From positions 2,728,001-2,792,000 of the forward strand of contig NZ_CP062803.1 in the NCBI RefSeq assembly GCF_008801925.2: 64,000 nucleotides of DNA, given 5' to 3'. Every line of letters begins with the position of its first letter. The stretch's first letter is position 1. Source of the DNA: Cupriavidus basilensis (GTDB lineage: Bacteria > Pseudomonadota > Gammaproteobacteria > Burkholderiales > Burkholderiaceae). Shown piece by piece: positions 54,919-63,490 of this stretch. The position numbers were made by a program, and so were the translations under genes. A model generated the notes under the pieces. That model saw only the letters and a program-made list of their open reading frames with translations, made no database searches and had not been told where the DNA came from.

Positions 54919-55433
54919 TCCGCCGCCTGTTGCTCGCCTATTCCGCCCACCGGCCAGTGAAGATTATCTGCGAGGAGGGCAAGCCCTACCTCGAGCGCTA
55001 CTTCGTCTGCGCGCTGTTCGGGATCCGTATCTACCTGCATCGCTTCGTCGGCTCGGATCCTGATCGCGGTCTGCATGACCACCCGTGGAGCTGGGCGCTC
55101 TCTCTTGTGCTGCTCGGATGGTATTGGGAGGCAACCCGCCAGTACGCCCAGATGCGCAAGGTGCGCTGGTGGAACTTTCTGACCGGAGACACCTTCCATC
55201 GCGTGATTCTTATCGCGGACGGGCCGCCGGCTGTCTGCACTCCAGCGGAAGTCTGGACCCTGTTCATCGTGCCTGCAAGGGATGTCAAACCCTGGGGGTT
55301 CCTGCGGGAAAGAGACCAGGTGGGCGAGGTCTTCACACGTTTCCAGTATGGCCCTGCCGGCAAGCCGGCGAAGTGGTGGACCGACGCACCCAAAGGCCGC
55401 GACCACGCGGGCCGCAAACCCGAGGGAGATTGA
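54915..55433 (+). CDS. Cupin-like phage protein
   Basis: 172 residues. GLHDHPWSWALSLVLLGWYWEATRQ with TGDTFHRVILI and WTLFIVPARDVKPWGFL shows a small beta-barrel with metal-binding His residues typical of cupin-like phage proteins. Substrate not known. Overlaps the previous gene by 4 bp. Confidence 0.62.
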   Translation: MIRRLLLAYSAHRPVKIICEEGKPYLERYFVCALFGIRIYLHRFVGSDPDRGLHDHPWSWALSLVLLGWYWEATRQYAQMRKVRWWNFLTGDTFHRVILIADGPPAVCTPAEVWTLFIVPARDVKPWGFLRERDQVGEVFTRFQYGPAGKPAKWWTDAPKGRDHAGRKPEGD

Positions 55434-55434
55434 C

Positions 55435-55830
55435 ATGCTCACCAAAGTTCAGATAGCCCAACTGGAGGTGGCGGCCCGCAAGCGCGAGGAAAAGGAGGGA
55501 TGCATCATCGGCGCCATCCAGGCGGGCGCCCAGCGCGGTGCCACCCTAAATGAGATAGCTGGCTGCACCGGTATCCCTGCCAAGACGGTCTACCAATACC
55601 TCGGCGAGCTTCATGAAGACGAGCGGATCCATATCGGATCGTGGCGCGTCGAGGGGACTCGCGTTAGGCGCGCATACGTTTGCGGCCCTGGCGAAGATGC
55701 AAAGCGTATCTCGCTGGACGACATCCGCGAAGACCGATTGGAGGACGAGATCCTAGCCGAGACGCTGGAAGAACACCGCCGCTGGGCGGATTCGTGGAAG
55801 CCGCGGCGCGCAGATGCCGTGTGGTTTTGA
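55435..55830 (+). CDS. Winged helix-turn-helix protein
   Basis: 131 residues: AARKREEKEGCIIGAIQAGAQRGATLNEIAGCTGIPAKTVYQYLGELHEDERIHIGSWRV is a winged helix with an additional acidic helical tail. A phage transcription regulator is likely, perhaps of late genes (inference). ATG 55435 follows the previous stop immediately. Confidence 0.65.
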   Translation: MLTKVQIAQLEVAARKREEKEGCIIGAIQAGAQRGATLNEIAGCTGIPAKTVYQYLGELHEDERIHIGSWRVEGTRVRRAYVCGPGEDAKRISLDDIREDRLEDEILAETLEEHRRWADSWKPRRADAVWF

Positions 55831-55841
55831 GGAGAAAAAAG

Positions 55842-56597
55842 ATGAGCGAATCCCATTTGAGCGGCGGCAACCAAAGCCTGCCGAGCGAAGAACTACAATC
55901 CGCTGTGCCGCACGTTTCCGGCGCGCCGGATCGGATCGTGCTGTGCGTCGGCGACATCCCGGTGAACACGCCCTTTAGCGATTTGCAGGAGGTCACCTGG
56001 TGCGCGAGCAGTCAGAACAACGCCGACATCGAGTATGTCCGCGCCGATCTTGCCGCACCGGCGGCTCCCTTCATCATCCTTGAAGGCTTGGGCACGCGAC
56101 TCCTGGCGCCACGCGAGATCGCGCGGGATGCAGATGGCCACCTGTTTCACCCCGACCTGCCGGTCTGCGACGAGGGCACTCGCTACGACCTGTTCTTGGC
56201 CGCCTTTGGCCTGGAAGCCTCGTTTGTCAGCATGGAGAGCGATTGCAAGGACCAAGCGCTCCTAGACCGCTATTTCGACGACGGCGATCCAGACTGCAGC
56301 GCCTGGGTACCGAGCACGCCCGATGGCGAGGGTTGGGTACTGCTCGAGATCTACCCCACGGAAGACGGCCCTTACGCTCTGTTCGTGCGCCGGAAGGCGG
56401 AGGAGAAGCGGGTTCGCCGCCGCCGCGCTTGTCCGGCACCCGTGGAGGATGCTATTTGCACGGCCGGCCTGCATGACGTGCGTGAATGGGTCATCGAACA
56501 CCGCCCCGCCATGACGTTGCGCCGCGAGCCGGTCGATAGGTATATGCGCGTCCTGGCGCTACTCGACACCGCAATCGCCAAGGGAGAGCCGCTTTGA
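55842..56597 (+). CDS. Early phage protein, unknown function
   Basis: 251 residues from MSESHLSGGNQ with GAGGAG upstream; the frame open to 55680 is not used. The N-terminal segment LPSEELQSAVPHVSGAPDRIVLCVGDIPVNTPFSDLQEVTWCASSQNNADIEYVRADL is known from diverse phages, and the middle contains an acidic CDEGTRYDLFLAAFGLEA. Function unknown. Confidence 0.6.
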   Translation: MSESHLSGGNQSLPSEELQSAVPHVSGAPDRIVLCVGDIPVNTPFSDLQEVTWCASSQNNADIEYVRADLAAPAAPFIILEGLGTRLLAPREIARDADGHLFHPDLPVCDEGTRYDLFLAAFGLEASFVSMESDCKDQALLDRYFDDGDPDCSAWVPSTPDGEGWVLLEIYPTEDGPYALFVRRKAEEKRVRRRRACPAPVEDAICTAGLHDVREWVIEHRPAMTLRREPVDRYMRVLALLDTAIAKGEPL

Positions 56598-58456
56598 TCC
56601 GCGACCAATTCTTGCTGGACATCGCCGAAGAAATGATCGTGGACAACTTCGCCGGCGGCGGCGGTGCCAGCTGCGGTATTGAGCTCGCGCTTGGTCGGCA
56701 TGTGGATGTCGCTATCAACCACGACCCCGAGGCCGTGGCCATGCACGCGATCAACCATCCGCAGACCGATCACCATTGCGAATCTGTGTGGGATGTTGAT
56801 CCGGTCGCGCTCGCTGCCGGCCGCCCCATCGGCTTGGCGTGGTTCTCACCCGACTGCAAGCACTTCAGCAAGGCCAAGGGCGGCACACCGGTGAAGAAGG
56901 AGATTCGTGGCTTAGCGTGGGTGATGCTCCGCTGGGCACTGCTCGTGCGTCCGCGCGTCATGCCGCTGGAGAACGTCGAGGAATTCGTGACTTGGGGCCC
57001 GCTCATTGAGCTCGAGCCGGGCCGGTTCATGCCAGATCCCGCGCGCAAGGGCGAGACATTCCATGCATTCGTGGCTATGCTGTCCGACGGCATCGATCGC
57101 GACCACCCAGCCTTCTCGGAGGCGTGCGAGTTTCTGTCCATCGACCCAGATGGCGTGATGGCGGGTCAGCTTCTGGCGGGCCTCGGCTATGCGGTCGACT
57201 GGCGTGAGCTGCGAGCCTGCGACTATGGCGCCCCGACGATCCGCAAGCGACTGTTCCTAATCGCCCGCTGCGACGGCAAGCCCATCGTATGGCCAGAGCC
57301 GACGCATGGAAAGCCTGATAGCCCGGCCGTGAAGGCGAAGCAGCGTAAGCCGTGGCGCACGGCGGCAGAGTGTATCGACTTCAGTCTTGATGCGGATAGC
57401 ATCTTCGACCGGAAGAAGCCCTTGGCGATGAATACGCAACGCCGTGTCGCAAAGGGGCTCTGGCGACATGTCCTGACCAGCGCCAAGCCATACATCGTCG
57501 CGAGACCAGATTCACGCCTCGTCACGCCGTTCCTGACGGAGCACGCCAATTCCAGTAGTCAGCGGACGATGGCCGCTGACGAACCCATCCGAACACTCTG
57601 CGCGCAGGTCAAGGGTGGTCACTTCTCCGTTGTGGCGCCTACCCTTGCTCCGCTGCGAGGCACCAGCGAACCGCACCTGAGTAGCCGCAGCGTCGAAGAG
57701 CCGACGTCCACAGTATCAGCAGGCGGAACGCATCACGCGTTGGTCAGCGCGCACCTGATCACCATCGGCTATGGCGAGCGCGAAGGCCAGCAAGCCCGAG
57801 CCCAGGACATCGTGGCGCCGCTAGGTACGGTCGTTGCCGCAAACAAGCACGCCCTGACTACTGCCTTCTTTGAGCAGGCCAATGGCGGCTTCTATGACGG
57901 TGACGGGCGTGCCGCCGACACGCCGCTCTCAACCATCATGTCTTCTGGCAGCAACCAGCGCCTGGTGACAGCCTACCTGGTGAAGTACTACAGCTCGGGG
58001 GGGCAGTGGAATGACCTCAACGAGCCGATGCACACGCTGCCCACCAAAGGGCGCATGGGCTGCGTGCAGTCTATGCAGATTCCAGTTGAGCTCCTATTGC
58101 CGGAGCAACGCGTGCGGGCTCGCCAGTGCGCGCAGCTGCTGCACGAGCACCTGCCTGAGCATTTCCCCGAGCCAGCTGACCTGATCCTGATGCGCCACGA
58201 TGGCGTCTGGTGGGTATTGGTCGACATCACCCTGCGGATGCTCGAAGCGCATGAGCTGTACCCGGCCCAAGGCTTCCCTGCGGGCTACGTAACAGCGCCA
58301 GTGATCAATGGACGCCGCCTGCCGAAGCATGCCCAGGTGCGCATGTGCGGCAACAGCGTCAGTCCACTCATGGCAGCCGCGCTGATACGCGCGAATGTGC
58401 CTGAGATGGCAAGCTGGTCAGCTCGGGAAGCGCGCCGCATGGAGGCTGCAGCATGA
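56594..58456 (+). CDS. DNA (cytosine-5-)-methyltransferase
   Basis: 620 residues from TTG 56594 (an ATG at 56633 is an alternative). Motif I is DNFAGGGGASCGIE, motif IV is WFSPDCKHFSKAKGG with the catalytic Cys following Asp rather than Pro, and motif VI LENVEEF. Motif VIII-like RACDYGAPTIRKRLFLIAR and C-terminal GFPAGYV and MCGNSVSP complete the fold. It would methylate cytosine in phage DNA, most likely against host restriction; no cognate endonuclease is seen except the HNH gene next door. Confidence 0.9.
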   Translation: MIRDQFLLDIAEEMIVDNFAGGGGASCGIELALGRHVDVAINHDPEAVAMHAINHPQTDHHCESVWDVDPVALAAGRPIGLAWFSPDCKHFSKAKGGTPVKKEIRGLAWVMLRWALLVRPRVMPLENVEEFVTWGPLIELEPGRFMPDPARKGETFHAFVAMLSDGIDRDHPAFSEACEFLSIDPDGVMAGQLLAGLGYAVDWRELRACDYGAPTIRKRLFLIARCDGKPIVWPEPTHGKPDSPAVKAKQRKPWRTAAECIDFSLDADSIFDRKKPLAMNTQRRVAKGLWRHVLTSAKPYIVARPDSRLVTPFLTEHANSSSQRTMAADEPIRTLCAQVKGGHFSVVAPTLAPLRGTSEPHLSSRSVEEPTSTVSAGGTHHALVSAHLITIGYGEREGQQARAQDIVAPLGTVVAANKHALTTAFFEQANGGFYDGDGRAADTPLSTIMSSGSNQRLVTAYLVKYYSSGGQWNDLNEPMHTLPTKGRMGCVQSMQIPVELLLPEQRVRARQCAQLLHEHLPEHFPEPADLILMRHDGVWWVLVDITLRMLEAHELYPAQGFPAGYVTAPVINGRRLPKHAQVRMCGNSVSPLMAAALIRANVPEMASWSAREARRMEAAA

Positions 58457-59064
58457 AGCGCCGCAACTGGAGCGAGGTCGAGATCGAGGCTATGCACCTC
58501 TTCTACCCCGATACCCTCACCGAGGCCTTCGCGCGCGCGTTCGACCGCCCCATCGGCGGCGTGTACGCCATGGCAGCCCGACTCGGAATCCAGAAAAGCG
58601 CGGCTTTCCTTGCGCTACAGGTGGTCGGTCGCATTGACGCGAAGCATGGCAAGTCCACGCGTAACCGGGAGGGACAGCCTGCCAGGAACAAGGGTGGCCC
58701 GGGAAGCAAGTCAACGCAGTTCAAACCCGGGCGCCGCTCGCCCACCTGGAAGCCGATCGGGAGCGAGCGCGTCAGCAAGCATGGCTACCTGCAGCGCAAG
58801 GTGACCGATACCGGGCGGGGCAAGCTCGACTGGATCGAGGTGCACATCCTCGTCTGGACAACAGCGAACGGCCCGGTGCCCGCGGGCCACCTGGTGACGT
58901 TCAAGGACGGCAACAAGTCGCATATCGCGCTAGACAATCTGGAGCTCGTCTCCCGCACCGACCTGATGCTGCGGAACTCGGTCCACCAATACCCGCCCGA
59001 GCTCGTCGCCGTGATGCAAATGATGGGCTACCTCAACAGGAGGATCAATGCAAAACATAGATAA
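58453..59064 (+). CDS. HNH homing-type endonuclease
   Basis: 203 residues. The N-terminal helix-turn-helix-like part (WSEVEIEAMHLFYPDTLTEAFARAFDRPIGGVYAMAARLG) recognises DNA, and the C-terminal HNH_3 domain has VHILVW, GHLVTFKDGNKSHIALDNLELVSR. Such genes are free-standing nucleases in phages. 4-bp overlap with the methyltransferase gene, but no evidence that they form a restriction pair. Confidence 0.82.
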   Translation: MKRRNWSEVEIEAMHLFYPDTLTEAFARAFDRPIGGVYAMAARLGIQKSAAFLALQVVGRIDAKHGKSTRNREGQPARNKGGPGSKSTQFKPGRRSPTWKPIGSERVSKHGYLQRKVTDTGRGKLDWIEVHILVWTTANGPVPAGHLVTFKDGNKSHIALDNLELVSRTDLMLRNSVHQYPPELVAVMQMMGYLNRRINAKHR

Positions 59065-59398
59065 GTTGCGGGATCACTTGTTCGCCACGCTCGATGGCCT
59101 GCGCGACAAGACAAACCCGATCAGCGTCGAGCAGGCCAAGGCAGTCGCCGAGGTCAGCCAGACCATCATCAACAGTGCAAAGGTCGAGGTCGAATACCTG
59201 AAGGCCACCGGCGGCAAAGGCAGTAGCCGGTTCCTCGAAGGCGCCCGCGCCGAAGCGCCGGCCGTCATTGCTCAGACTGTTGATGCCGCCGCACCAGGCA
59301 CCGACGAGAAGAAGCCAGAGCCGGCGGCCGTGGCGTCGTTCCCCACTGCCGGCAGCAGCGGCATCCTAGGCATCAGGCGCCATATCATGAAGGGATAG
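59048..59398 (+). CDS. Early phage protein, unknown function
   Basis: 116 residues: DKLRDHLFATLDGLRDKTNPISVEQAKAVAEVSQTIINSAKVEVEYLKATGG is a common phage helical domain, followed by Ala/Pro-rich tail. It overlaps the HNH gene by 17 bp. A 22-codon GTG frame (59406-59474) follows, too short to judge. Confidence 0.6.
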   Translation: MQNIDKLRDHLFATLDGLRDKTNPISVEQAKAVAEVSQTIINSAKVEVEYLKATGGKGSSRFLEGARAEAPAVIAQTVDAAAPGTDEKKPEPAAVASFPTAGSSGILGIRRHIMKG

Positions 59399-59470
59399 AA
59401 AGACTGTGACTGAAGCCGCACAACGAATCATTGAATTGACCCGCCAGGCTTGGCAGATTGGAGAGAAGAG

Positions 59471-59728
59471 ATGAGCATGGTCAGCGCGCTGTACCTTCTG
59501 GTCGGAAGATTCGGGAATGCCACGCTGCTCGACTTCGACCAGGCCTGCGAGGCCCTGGCATTGACGAAGAGTTGGGGATACAAGCTCTCGTCTGCTGGCA
59601 CCTTCCCGGTGCCGCTGCGCAAGGTAGGCAACAAGATGTATGCCGACATCCGCGACGTTGCAAGCCACCTGGACACCGAGCGGGACAAGGCGGAAGCTGA
59701 GTTCAGGCGCTCACGCCCATCACATTGA
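59471..59728 (+). CDS. PrtN/excisionase-like DNA-binding protein
   Basis: 85 residues: MSMVSALYLLVGRFGNATLL then FDQACEALALTKSWGYKLSSAGTFPVPLRKVGNKMYADIRDVASHLDTERDKA resembles the pyocin activator PrtN/AlpA-like helix-turn-helix family, as small recombination-directionality factors do. It is the last gene of the early operon and is convergent with the integrase, 3 bp apart. An Xis role is plausible. Confidence 0.65.
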   Translation: MSMVSALYLLVGRFGNATLLDFDQACEALALTKSWGYKLSSAGTFPVPLRKVGNKMYADIRDVASHLDTERDKAEAEFRRSRPSH

Positions 59729-59731
59729 CCG

Positions 59732-60790
59732 TCAGGCCACAATGCGCAGTTGTGGCCGCTCCCTCTTATGAATCGCCTCCGGCTTGATGTGCGTGTAACG
59801 CCGCAGCATGGCCCATGTCTTGTGGCCGGACATCAGCTGGACCTCGGGTATGGTGAATCCCCGCTCGAACAGCCTGCTGATGCCGTCGTGACGTAGGTCA
59901 TGGAGATGGAGGTCGACAATCTTGAGTTCCTCGACCGCCTTGGCGAATCGCCGGGATACTGTCCCGCGAACATAGGGGAAGATGCGCGGCTCGTTCTCGG
60001 TTCGAGGCTGTCGCAAGATAATTTCCATCGCTTCTATGAGCAACGGCACCTCCTGGTCGTTGCCTTTCTTCTCCCGCGGGTCCTTTCGGTCACGAATGAC
60101 GATCGTCCGCGCGGCCTCATTGAAGTCTTCCCATCGAAGGCCGGTGATCTCGCCAGCGCGCATCGCAGTGGCTACTGCGAAGTCGACGATGTCCCACATC
60201 GGGATCTTCTGGCGTTCGCCGCACCCTCGAAAGTAGCCTTTGATCGCGGTGAGTTCATCCTCGCTGGGGCGCCTGCTACGGGTATTTGAGCTACCCACCA
60301 CACCGAGAAACTTGAGTGTCTCCCTGGCCGCCGGGATCGGATTCGCGAATTCCTTCAGTTTGAACAGCCCATGGGCCGCCCGGAAGACTGTGGAGAGGTG
60401 ACTGATATTGCCCGCGACAGTGGATGGTGCGCTGCCAGCTTTGCGCCGGCGCAGCGCGAAGTCCACGACGTTCTTCTCTTCTATGCGGCGCAGCTCTACC
60501 CTGCCAATCTCGTCGTTCTTGATCATCCCGAAATCGGCGAGCTTGCTGACCCCTATGGGCTTGATCGCCCCCACCTCTTCGATGTAGCGGTCGATCAGAT
60601 CCTCCAGCGTCATGTACCTGGTGGTCTTGTCCGTCGCGATGATGTTCTTGCCAAGCTTGATGTCACTCTCGATCTGCTCGGACCACCGCTCGGCGTCCCC
60701 ACGCTTCTCGAAGGTGCGCACCAGACGCGGATGACCCTTTCGCGTTACGGTCGCCCGAAACTTGCCGCGGTGCTCGATGATAGACGCCAT
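59732..60790 (-). CDS. int: Tyrosine-family site-specific integrase
   Basis: 352 residues that would recombine attP and attB. The start MASIIEHRGKFRATVTRKGHPRL at 60790 begins an AP2-like/arm-binding domain; the longer frame to 60889 runs into arm sites. Catalytic residues are visible: Arg in TAMRAGEITGLRWEDF, HDLRHDG, GHKTW and Tyr in RRYTHIK. It lies next to attR, reading toward the convergent small DNA-binding gene. Confidence 0.93.
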   Translation of the reverse strand: MASIIEHRGKFRATVTRKGHPRLVRTFEKRGDAERWSEQIESDIKLGKNIIATDKTTRYMTLEDLIDRYIEEVGAIKPIGVSKLADFGMIKNDEIGRVELRRIEEKNVVDFALRRRKAGSAPSTVAGNISHLSTVFRAAHGLFKLKEFANPIPAARETLKFLGVVGSSNTRSRRPSEDELTAIKGYFRGCGERQKIPMWDIVDFAVATAMRAGEITGLRWEDFNEAARTIVIRDRKDPREKKGNDQEVPLLIEAMEIILRQPRTENEPRIFPYVRGTVSRRFAKAVEELKIVDLHLHDLRHDGISRLFERGFTIPEVQLMSGHKTWAMLRRYTHIKPEAIHKRERPQLRIVA

Positions 60791-60869
60791 AAAAGGTCCC
60801 GCCCCAACAGGTAGAATCGATGTGCAAACCAACGCTCCAGACCATCCACCCAATTTGGCCTGGGGATCT

Positions 60870-60990
60870 GGTAGCAATTTTGGTAGCAATTCTACTGTAA
60901 ACGACGGAAGGTAGCAGAAAACAGCGGAAAGAATCCTCCCAATCTAAGGGGGCGATAATCTAGAAAACATAAGGCTTTCCGGGTGCTACC
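60870..60990. promoter_or_regulatory. Integrase arm-type sites at the right end
   Basis: GGTAGCA at 60870, 60882 (12-bp spacing) and 60910, and inverse TGCTACC at 60984. The pair spaced 12 bp and the inverse copy also occur at the left end (12038, 12050, 12105). Confidence 0.65.
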
Positions 60991-61002
60991 AAGGGGCGCG
61001 AC

Positions 61003-61794
61003 GTGAGAAAAAGTGCGATTATAAATTGGGAAGACTGGCTTGCCTCGCCACCCGGGCAATACATGCTCCAGTGGGAGCAGGCGCAGTACGACCGGACCGT
61101 GGTGGATATCTTCGGCTACCACGCGGTGCAGCTCGGCCTGCCGCACATCGACACCCTGCGCGAGAACCGCATGCCGTTCTCCGCACTGGCCCTTGCCCCC
61201 GGCAACGGACCCCACGGCCCACGGGCACAGGCCGATTCGCGCCAGTTGCTGTGCCGCTTCGACGAACTGCCGTTCGAGACGCAAAGTATCGATCTGATCA
61301 CCCTGCCCCACATTCTGGAATTTTCGGAAGACCCGCACGAGGTGCTGCGCGAGGTGTCCCGCGTGCTGATGCCGGAAGGCCGGGTGGTGGTGACCTGCTT
61401 CAACCCCATGAGCCTGTGGGGCGCCCGCCAAGGCCTCAAGCGGCTCGGCGCCGACCCATTCCTGCCCAATGACAGCCAGTCCATCGGCTTCGTGCGCATC
61501 AAGGACTGGCTCAAACTCCTGGGTTTCGATATTATCCGCGGCCGGTTCGGCTGCTATTGCCCGCCATACCACACGGAGCGCTGGCTGCAGCGCGCCGCCT
61601 TCATGGAGAAGGCCGGCGACCGCTGGTGGCCGATCTTCGGTTCAGTCTATATGATCTCGGCGGTCAAGCGCGTGCGTAATATCCGCCTGGTCGGTCCCGC
61701 CTGGAAGAGCCCCAAGGCTGCCCTGTCGCCAGTCGCCGCGCCGGTGGCGACCCCCACGGGCACCCACGGCAAGTCCCCCGGCGACGAGCATTAA
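61003..61794 (+). CDS. SAM-dependent methyltransferase (YafS-like), 5' end supplied by phage
   Basis: 263 residues, a class I methyltransferase conserved between gloB and rnhA in this group and in E. coli (yafS). QYMLQWEQAQYDRTVVDIFGYHAVQLGLP near the N-terminus is typical; FSEDPHEVLREVSRVLMPEGRVVVTCFNP is motif post I to II. The first five codons (VRKSA) come from the prophage: GTG 61003 replaces the original ATG now at 11953, so the protein's N-terminus reads RKSAIINW instead of SKRPIINW. Its promoter must lie in phage DNA. Confidence 0.88.
   Translation: MRKSAIINWEDWLASPPGQYMLQWEQAQYDRTVVDIFGYHAVQLGLPHIDTLRENRMPFSALALAPGNGPHGPRAQADSRQLLCRFDELPFETQSIDLITLPHILEFSEDPHEVLREVSRVLMPEGRVVVTCFNPMSLWGARQGLKRLGADPFLPNDSQSIGFVRIKDWLKLLGFDIIRGRFGCYCPPYHTERWLQRAAFMEKAGDRWWPIFGSVYMISAVKRVRNIRLVGPAWKSPKAALSPVAAPVATPTGTHGKSPGDEH
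61016..61029. repeat. attR core (14-bp direct repeat)
   Basis: CGATTATAAATTGG identical to 11966-11979; codes Ala-Ile-Ile-Asn-Trp in the methyltransferase. Confidence 0.85.
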
Positions 61795-61878
61795 GCGCCA
61801 TCCAGGCGCTGCCGCCCCCCAATCACCCCGGTTGGCCCCGCCTCATCGCGGTGCCAACCTTAGCGTAGCCAATACCCA

Positions 61879-62331
61879 ATGGAACCCAGCGAAATCGAAG
61901 ACGTGATCATCTATTCGGACGGCGCCTGCAAAGGCAACCCCGGGCGCGGCGGCTGGGGCGCCGTGCTGGTGTCCGGCACCAACGAGAAAGAGCTGTTCGG
62001 CGGCGAAGCCCTCACCACCAACAACCGCATGGAAATGACGGCCGTGATCGAGGCCCTGCGCGCGCTCAAGCGCCGCTGCCGGATCAAGGTCTACACCGAC
62101 TCCCAATACGTGCAGAAGGGCATCGGCGAATGGCTGCCGGGCTGGAAGGCCCGCGGCTGGAAGACCGCCGACAAGAAGCCGGTAAAGAATGCCGACCTCT
62201 GGCAGGAAATGGACAAGCTCGCGCAGCAGCACGACATCACCTGGCACTGGGTCCGCGGCCACAATGGCCATCCCGGCAACGAACGCGCCGATGCCCTTGC
62301 CAACCGTGGCGTCGACTCGCTCAAGGGATAA
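61879..62331 (+). CDS. rnhA: Ribonuclease HI
   Basis: 150 residues; cleaves RNA in RNA-DNA hybrids. Catalytic Asp in [18 protein letters not shown], Glu in [13 protein letters not shown], Asp in [12 protein letters not shown] and Asp in [11 protein letters not shown]. Follows the methyltransferase and precedes dnaQ as in many proteobacteria. Confidence 0.96.
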   Translation: MEPSEIEDVIIYSDGACKGNPGRGGWGAVLVSGTNEKELFGGEALTTNNRMEMTAVIEALRALKRRCRIKVYTDSQYVQKGIGEWLPGWKARGWKTADKKPVKNADLWQEMDKLAQQHDITWHWVRGHNGHPGNERADALANRGVDSLKG

Positions 62332-62405
62332 AGCCGGCCCCGTACCGCCTCATAGCGCCCCACACCGGCCCGACTACCCCCGCCCCACCGGTTAGAATGC
62401 CCGCC

Positions 62406-63128
62406 ATGCGACAGATCGTTCTCGACACAGAAACCACCGGCCTGAGCGCCGCCACCGGCGACCGCCTGATTGAAATCGGCTGCGTGGAGCTGCTCAACCG
62501 CCGCCTCACGGGCAGGCATCTGCACTTCTACGTCAACCCGGAACGCGATATCGATGAAGGCGCGATCGCGGTGCACGGCATCACCGTGGACTTCCTGGCC
62601 GACAAACCCAAGTTTGCGGAAGTGGTCAACGAGATCCGGGATTTCGTCCAGGACGCCGAGCTGATCATCCACAACGCGCCCTTCGACCTTGGCTTCCTCG
62701 ACATGGAGTTCAAGCTTGCCGGGCTGCCGCCGTTTCGCGAGCACGCTGGCAATGTGATCGACACCCTGCGCGAAGCCCGCCAGATGTTCCCCGGCAAGCG
62801 CAACTCGCTGGACGCCCTGTGCGACCGCCTCGGCGTCAGCAACGCGCACCGGACCCTGCACGGCGCATTGCTCGATGCCGAGCTGCTGGCCGAGGTCTAC
62901 CTCGCCATGACGCGCGGCCAGAACTCGCTGGTGATCGACATGCTCGACGGTGGCGGCGCCGAGAGCGACGCCGTGGCCGCCACCGACCTCTCCCGCCTCG
63001 ACCTGCCCGTACTGATGGCCAGCGAAGATGAAGCCACCGCCCACCTGGCGGTGCTCAAGCAGCTGGAAAAGGCGAGCGGCGGCAAGGTCGTGTGGAAGGA
63101 AGCACCGCCGGCGACCGAAGCGGCATAG
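62406..63128 (+). CDS. dnaQ: DNA polymerase III epsilon subunit (3'-5' proofreading exonuclease)
   Basis: 240 residues. Exo I LDTETTGL at residue 6, Exo II HNAPFDLGFLD near 90, Exo III HRTLHGALLDAELLAEVYL near 155. Start ATG 62406 is right for the family; the frame stays open upstream in GC-rich DNA without meaning. Part of the replicative polymerase core, ensures fidelity. Confidence 0.95.
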   Translation: MRQIVLDTETTGLSAATGDRLIEIGCVELLNRRLTGRHLHFYVNPERDIDEGAIAVHGITVDFLADKPKFAEVVNEIRDFVQDAELIIHNAPFDLGFLDMEFKLAGLPPFREHAGNVIDTLREARQMFPGKRNSLDALCDRLGVSNAHRTLHGALLDAELLAEVYLAMTRGQNSLVIDMLDGGGAESDAVAATDLSRLDLPVLMASEDEATAHLAVLKQLEKASGGKVVWKEAPPATEAA

Positions 63129-63191
63129 ACGGGGCAAGATTGCCGTCCGAAAGCAGCCAACGGATTTTTTGCAGAAATTTCCAGGAAGGGC

Positions 63192-63220
63192 TTTACAAGA
63201 TACAACGGCACTGACATAAT
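63192..63220 (+). promoter_or_regulatory. Promoter of the tRNA-Val gene
   Basis: TTTACA (63192-63197), 17-bp spacer, CATAAT (63215-63220), 40 bp before the tRNA. Confidence 0.55.
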
Positions 63221-63260
63221 CTTGTTTCTCTGCAGCACGGCAGTAACAGCGCAGCAGCAG

Positions 63261-63335
63261 GGGTGGTTAGCTCAGCGGTAGAGCACTGCCTTCACACGGC
63301 AGGGGTCACAGGTTCAATCCCTGTACCACCCACCA
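63261..63335 (+). tRNA. tRNA-Val (anticodon CAC)
   Basis: 75-nt cloverleaf: acceptor GGGTGGT/ACCACCC, D arm GCTCAGCGGTAGAGC, anticodon stem CTGCC/GGCAG with loop TTCACAC (anticodon CAC), T loop GGTTCAATCC and encoded CCA. Confidence 0.95.
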
Positions 63336-63366
63336 AATTAGTGGCTAGCAACTGCCTACGTTGCCG

Positions 63367-63401
63367 AAAACCCAGACAGCGAAAGCTCTCTGGGTTTTTT
63401 G
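63367..63401 (+). terminator. Terminator after tRNA-Val
   Basis: AAACCCAGA/TCTGGGTTT stem with TTTTTT tract. Confidence 0.8.
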
Positions 63402-63490
63402 TTGCCCGGCGTTGTTGCCCGGCAGCCCAGGCCGGGAGAGTCAGCTCAGCCAATCATTTGCCGAGCCCCTGGTGCTGACTCTGGTGCTGA

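Larger units (their letters stand above)
11966..61029. mobile_element. Integrated temperate myovirus prophage, about 49 kb
   Basis: Bounded by a 14-bp direct repeat with a tyrosine integrase at the right end. It carries full lysis, head (lambda-like), tail (Mu-like contractile), replication and immunity modules and a diversity-generating retroelement. No broken structural gene was seen, so it may be functional. It separates gloB from the methyltransferase-rnhA-dnaQ block. Confidence 0.93.

Noticed and set aside
59406..59474. 22-codon GTG frame between two early genes
   Set aside because: Stop overlaps the next ATG, but length and weak ribosome site give too little support for a separate gene.
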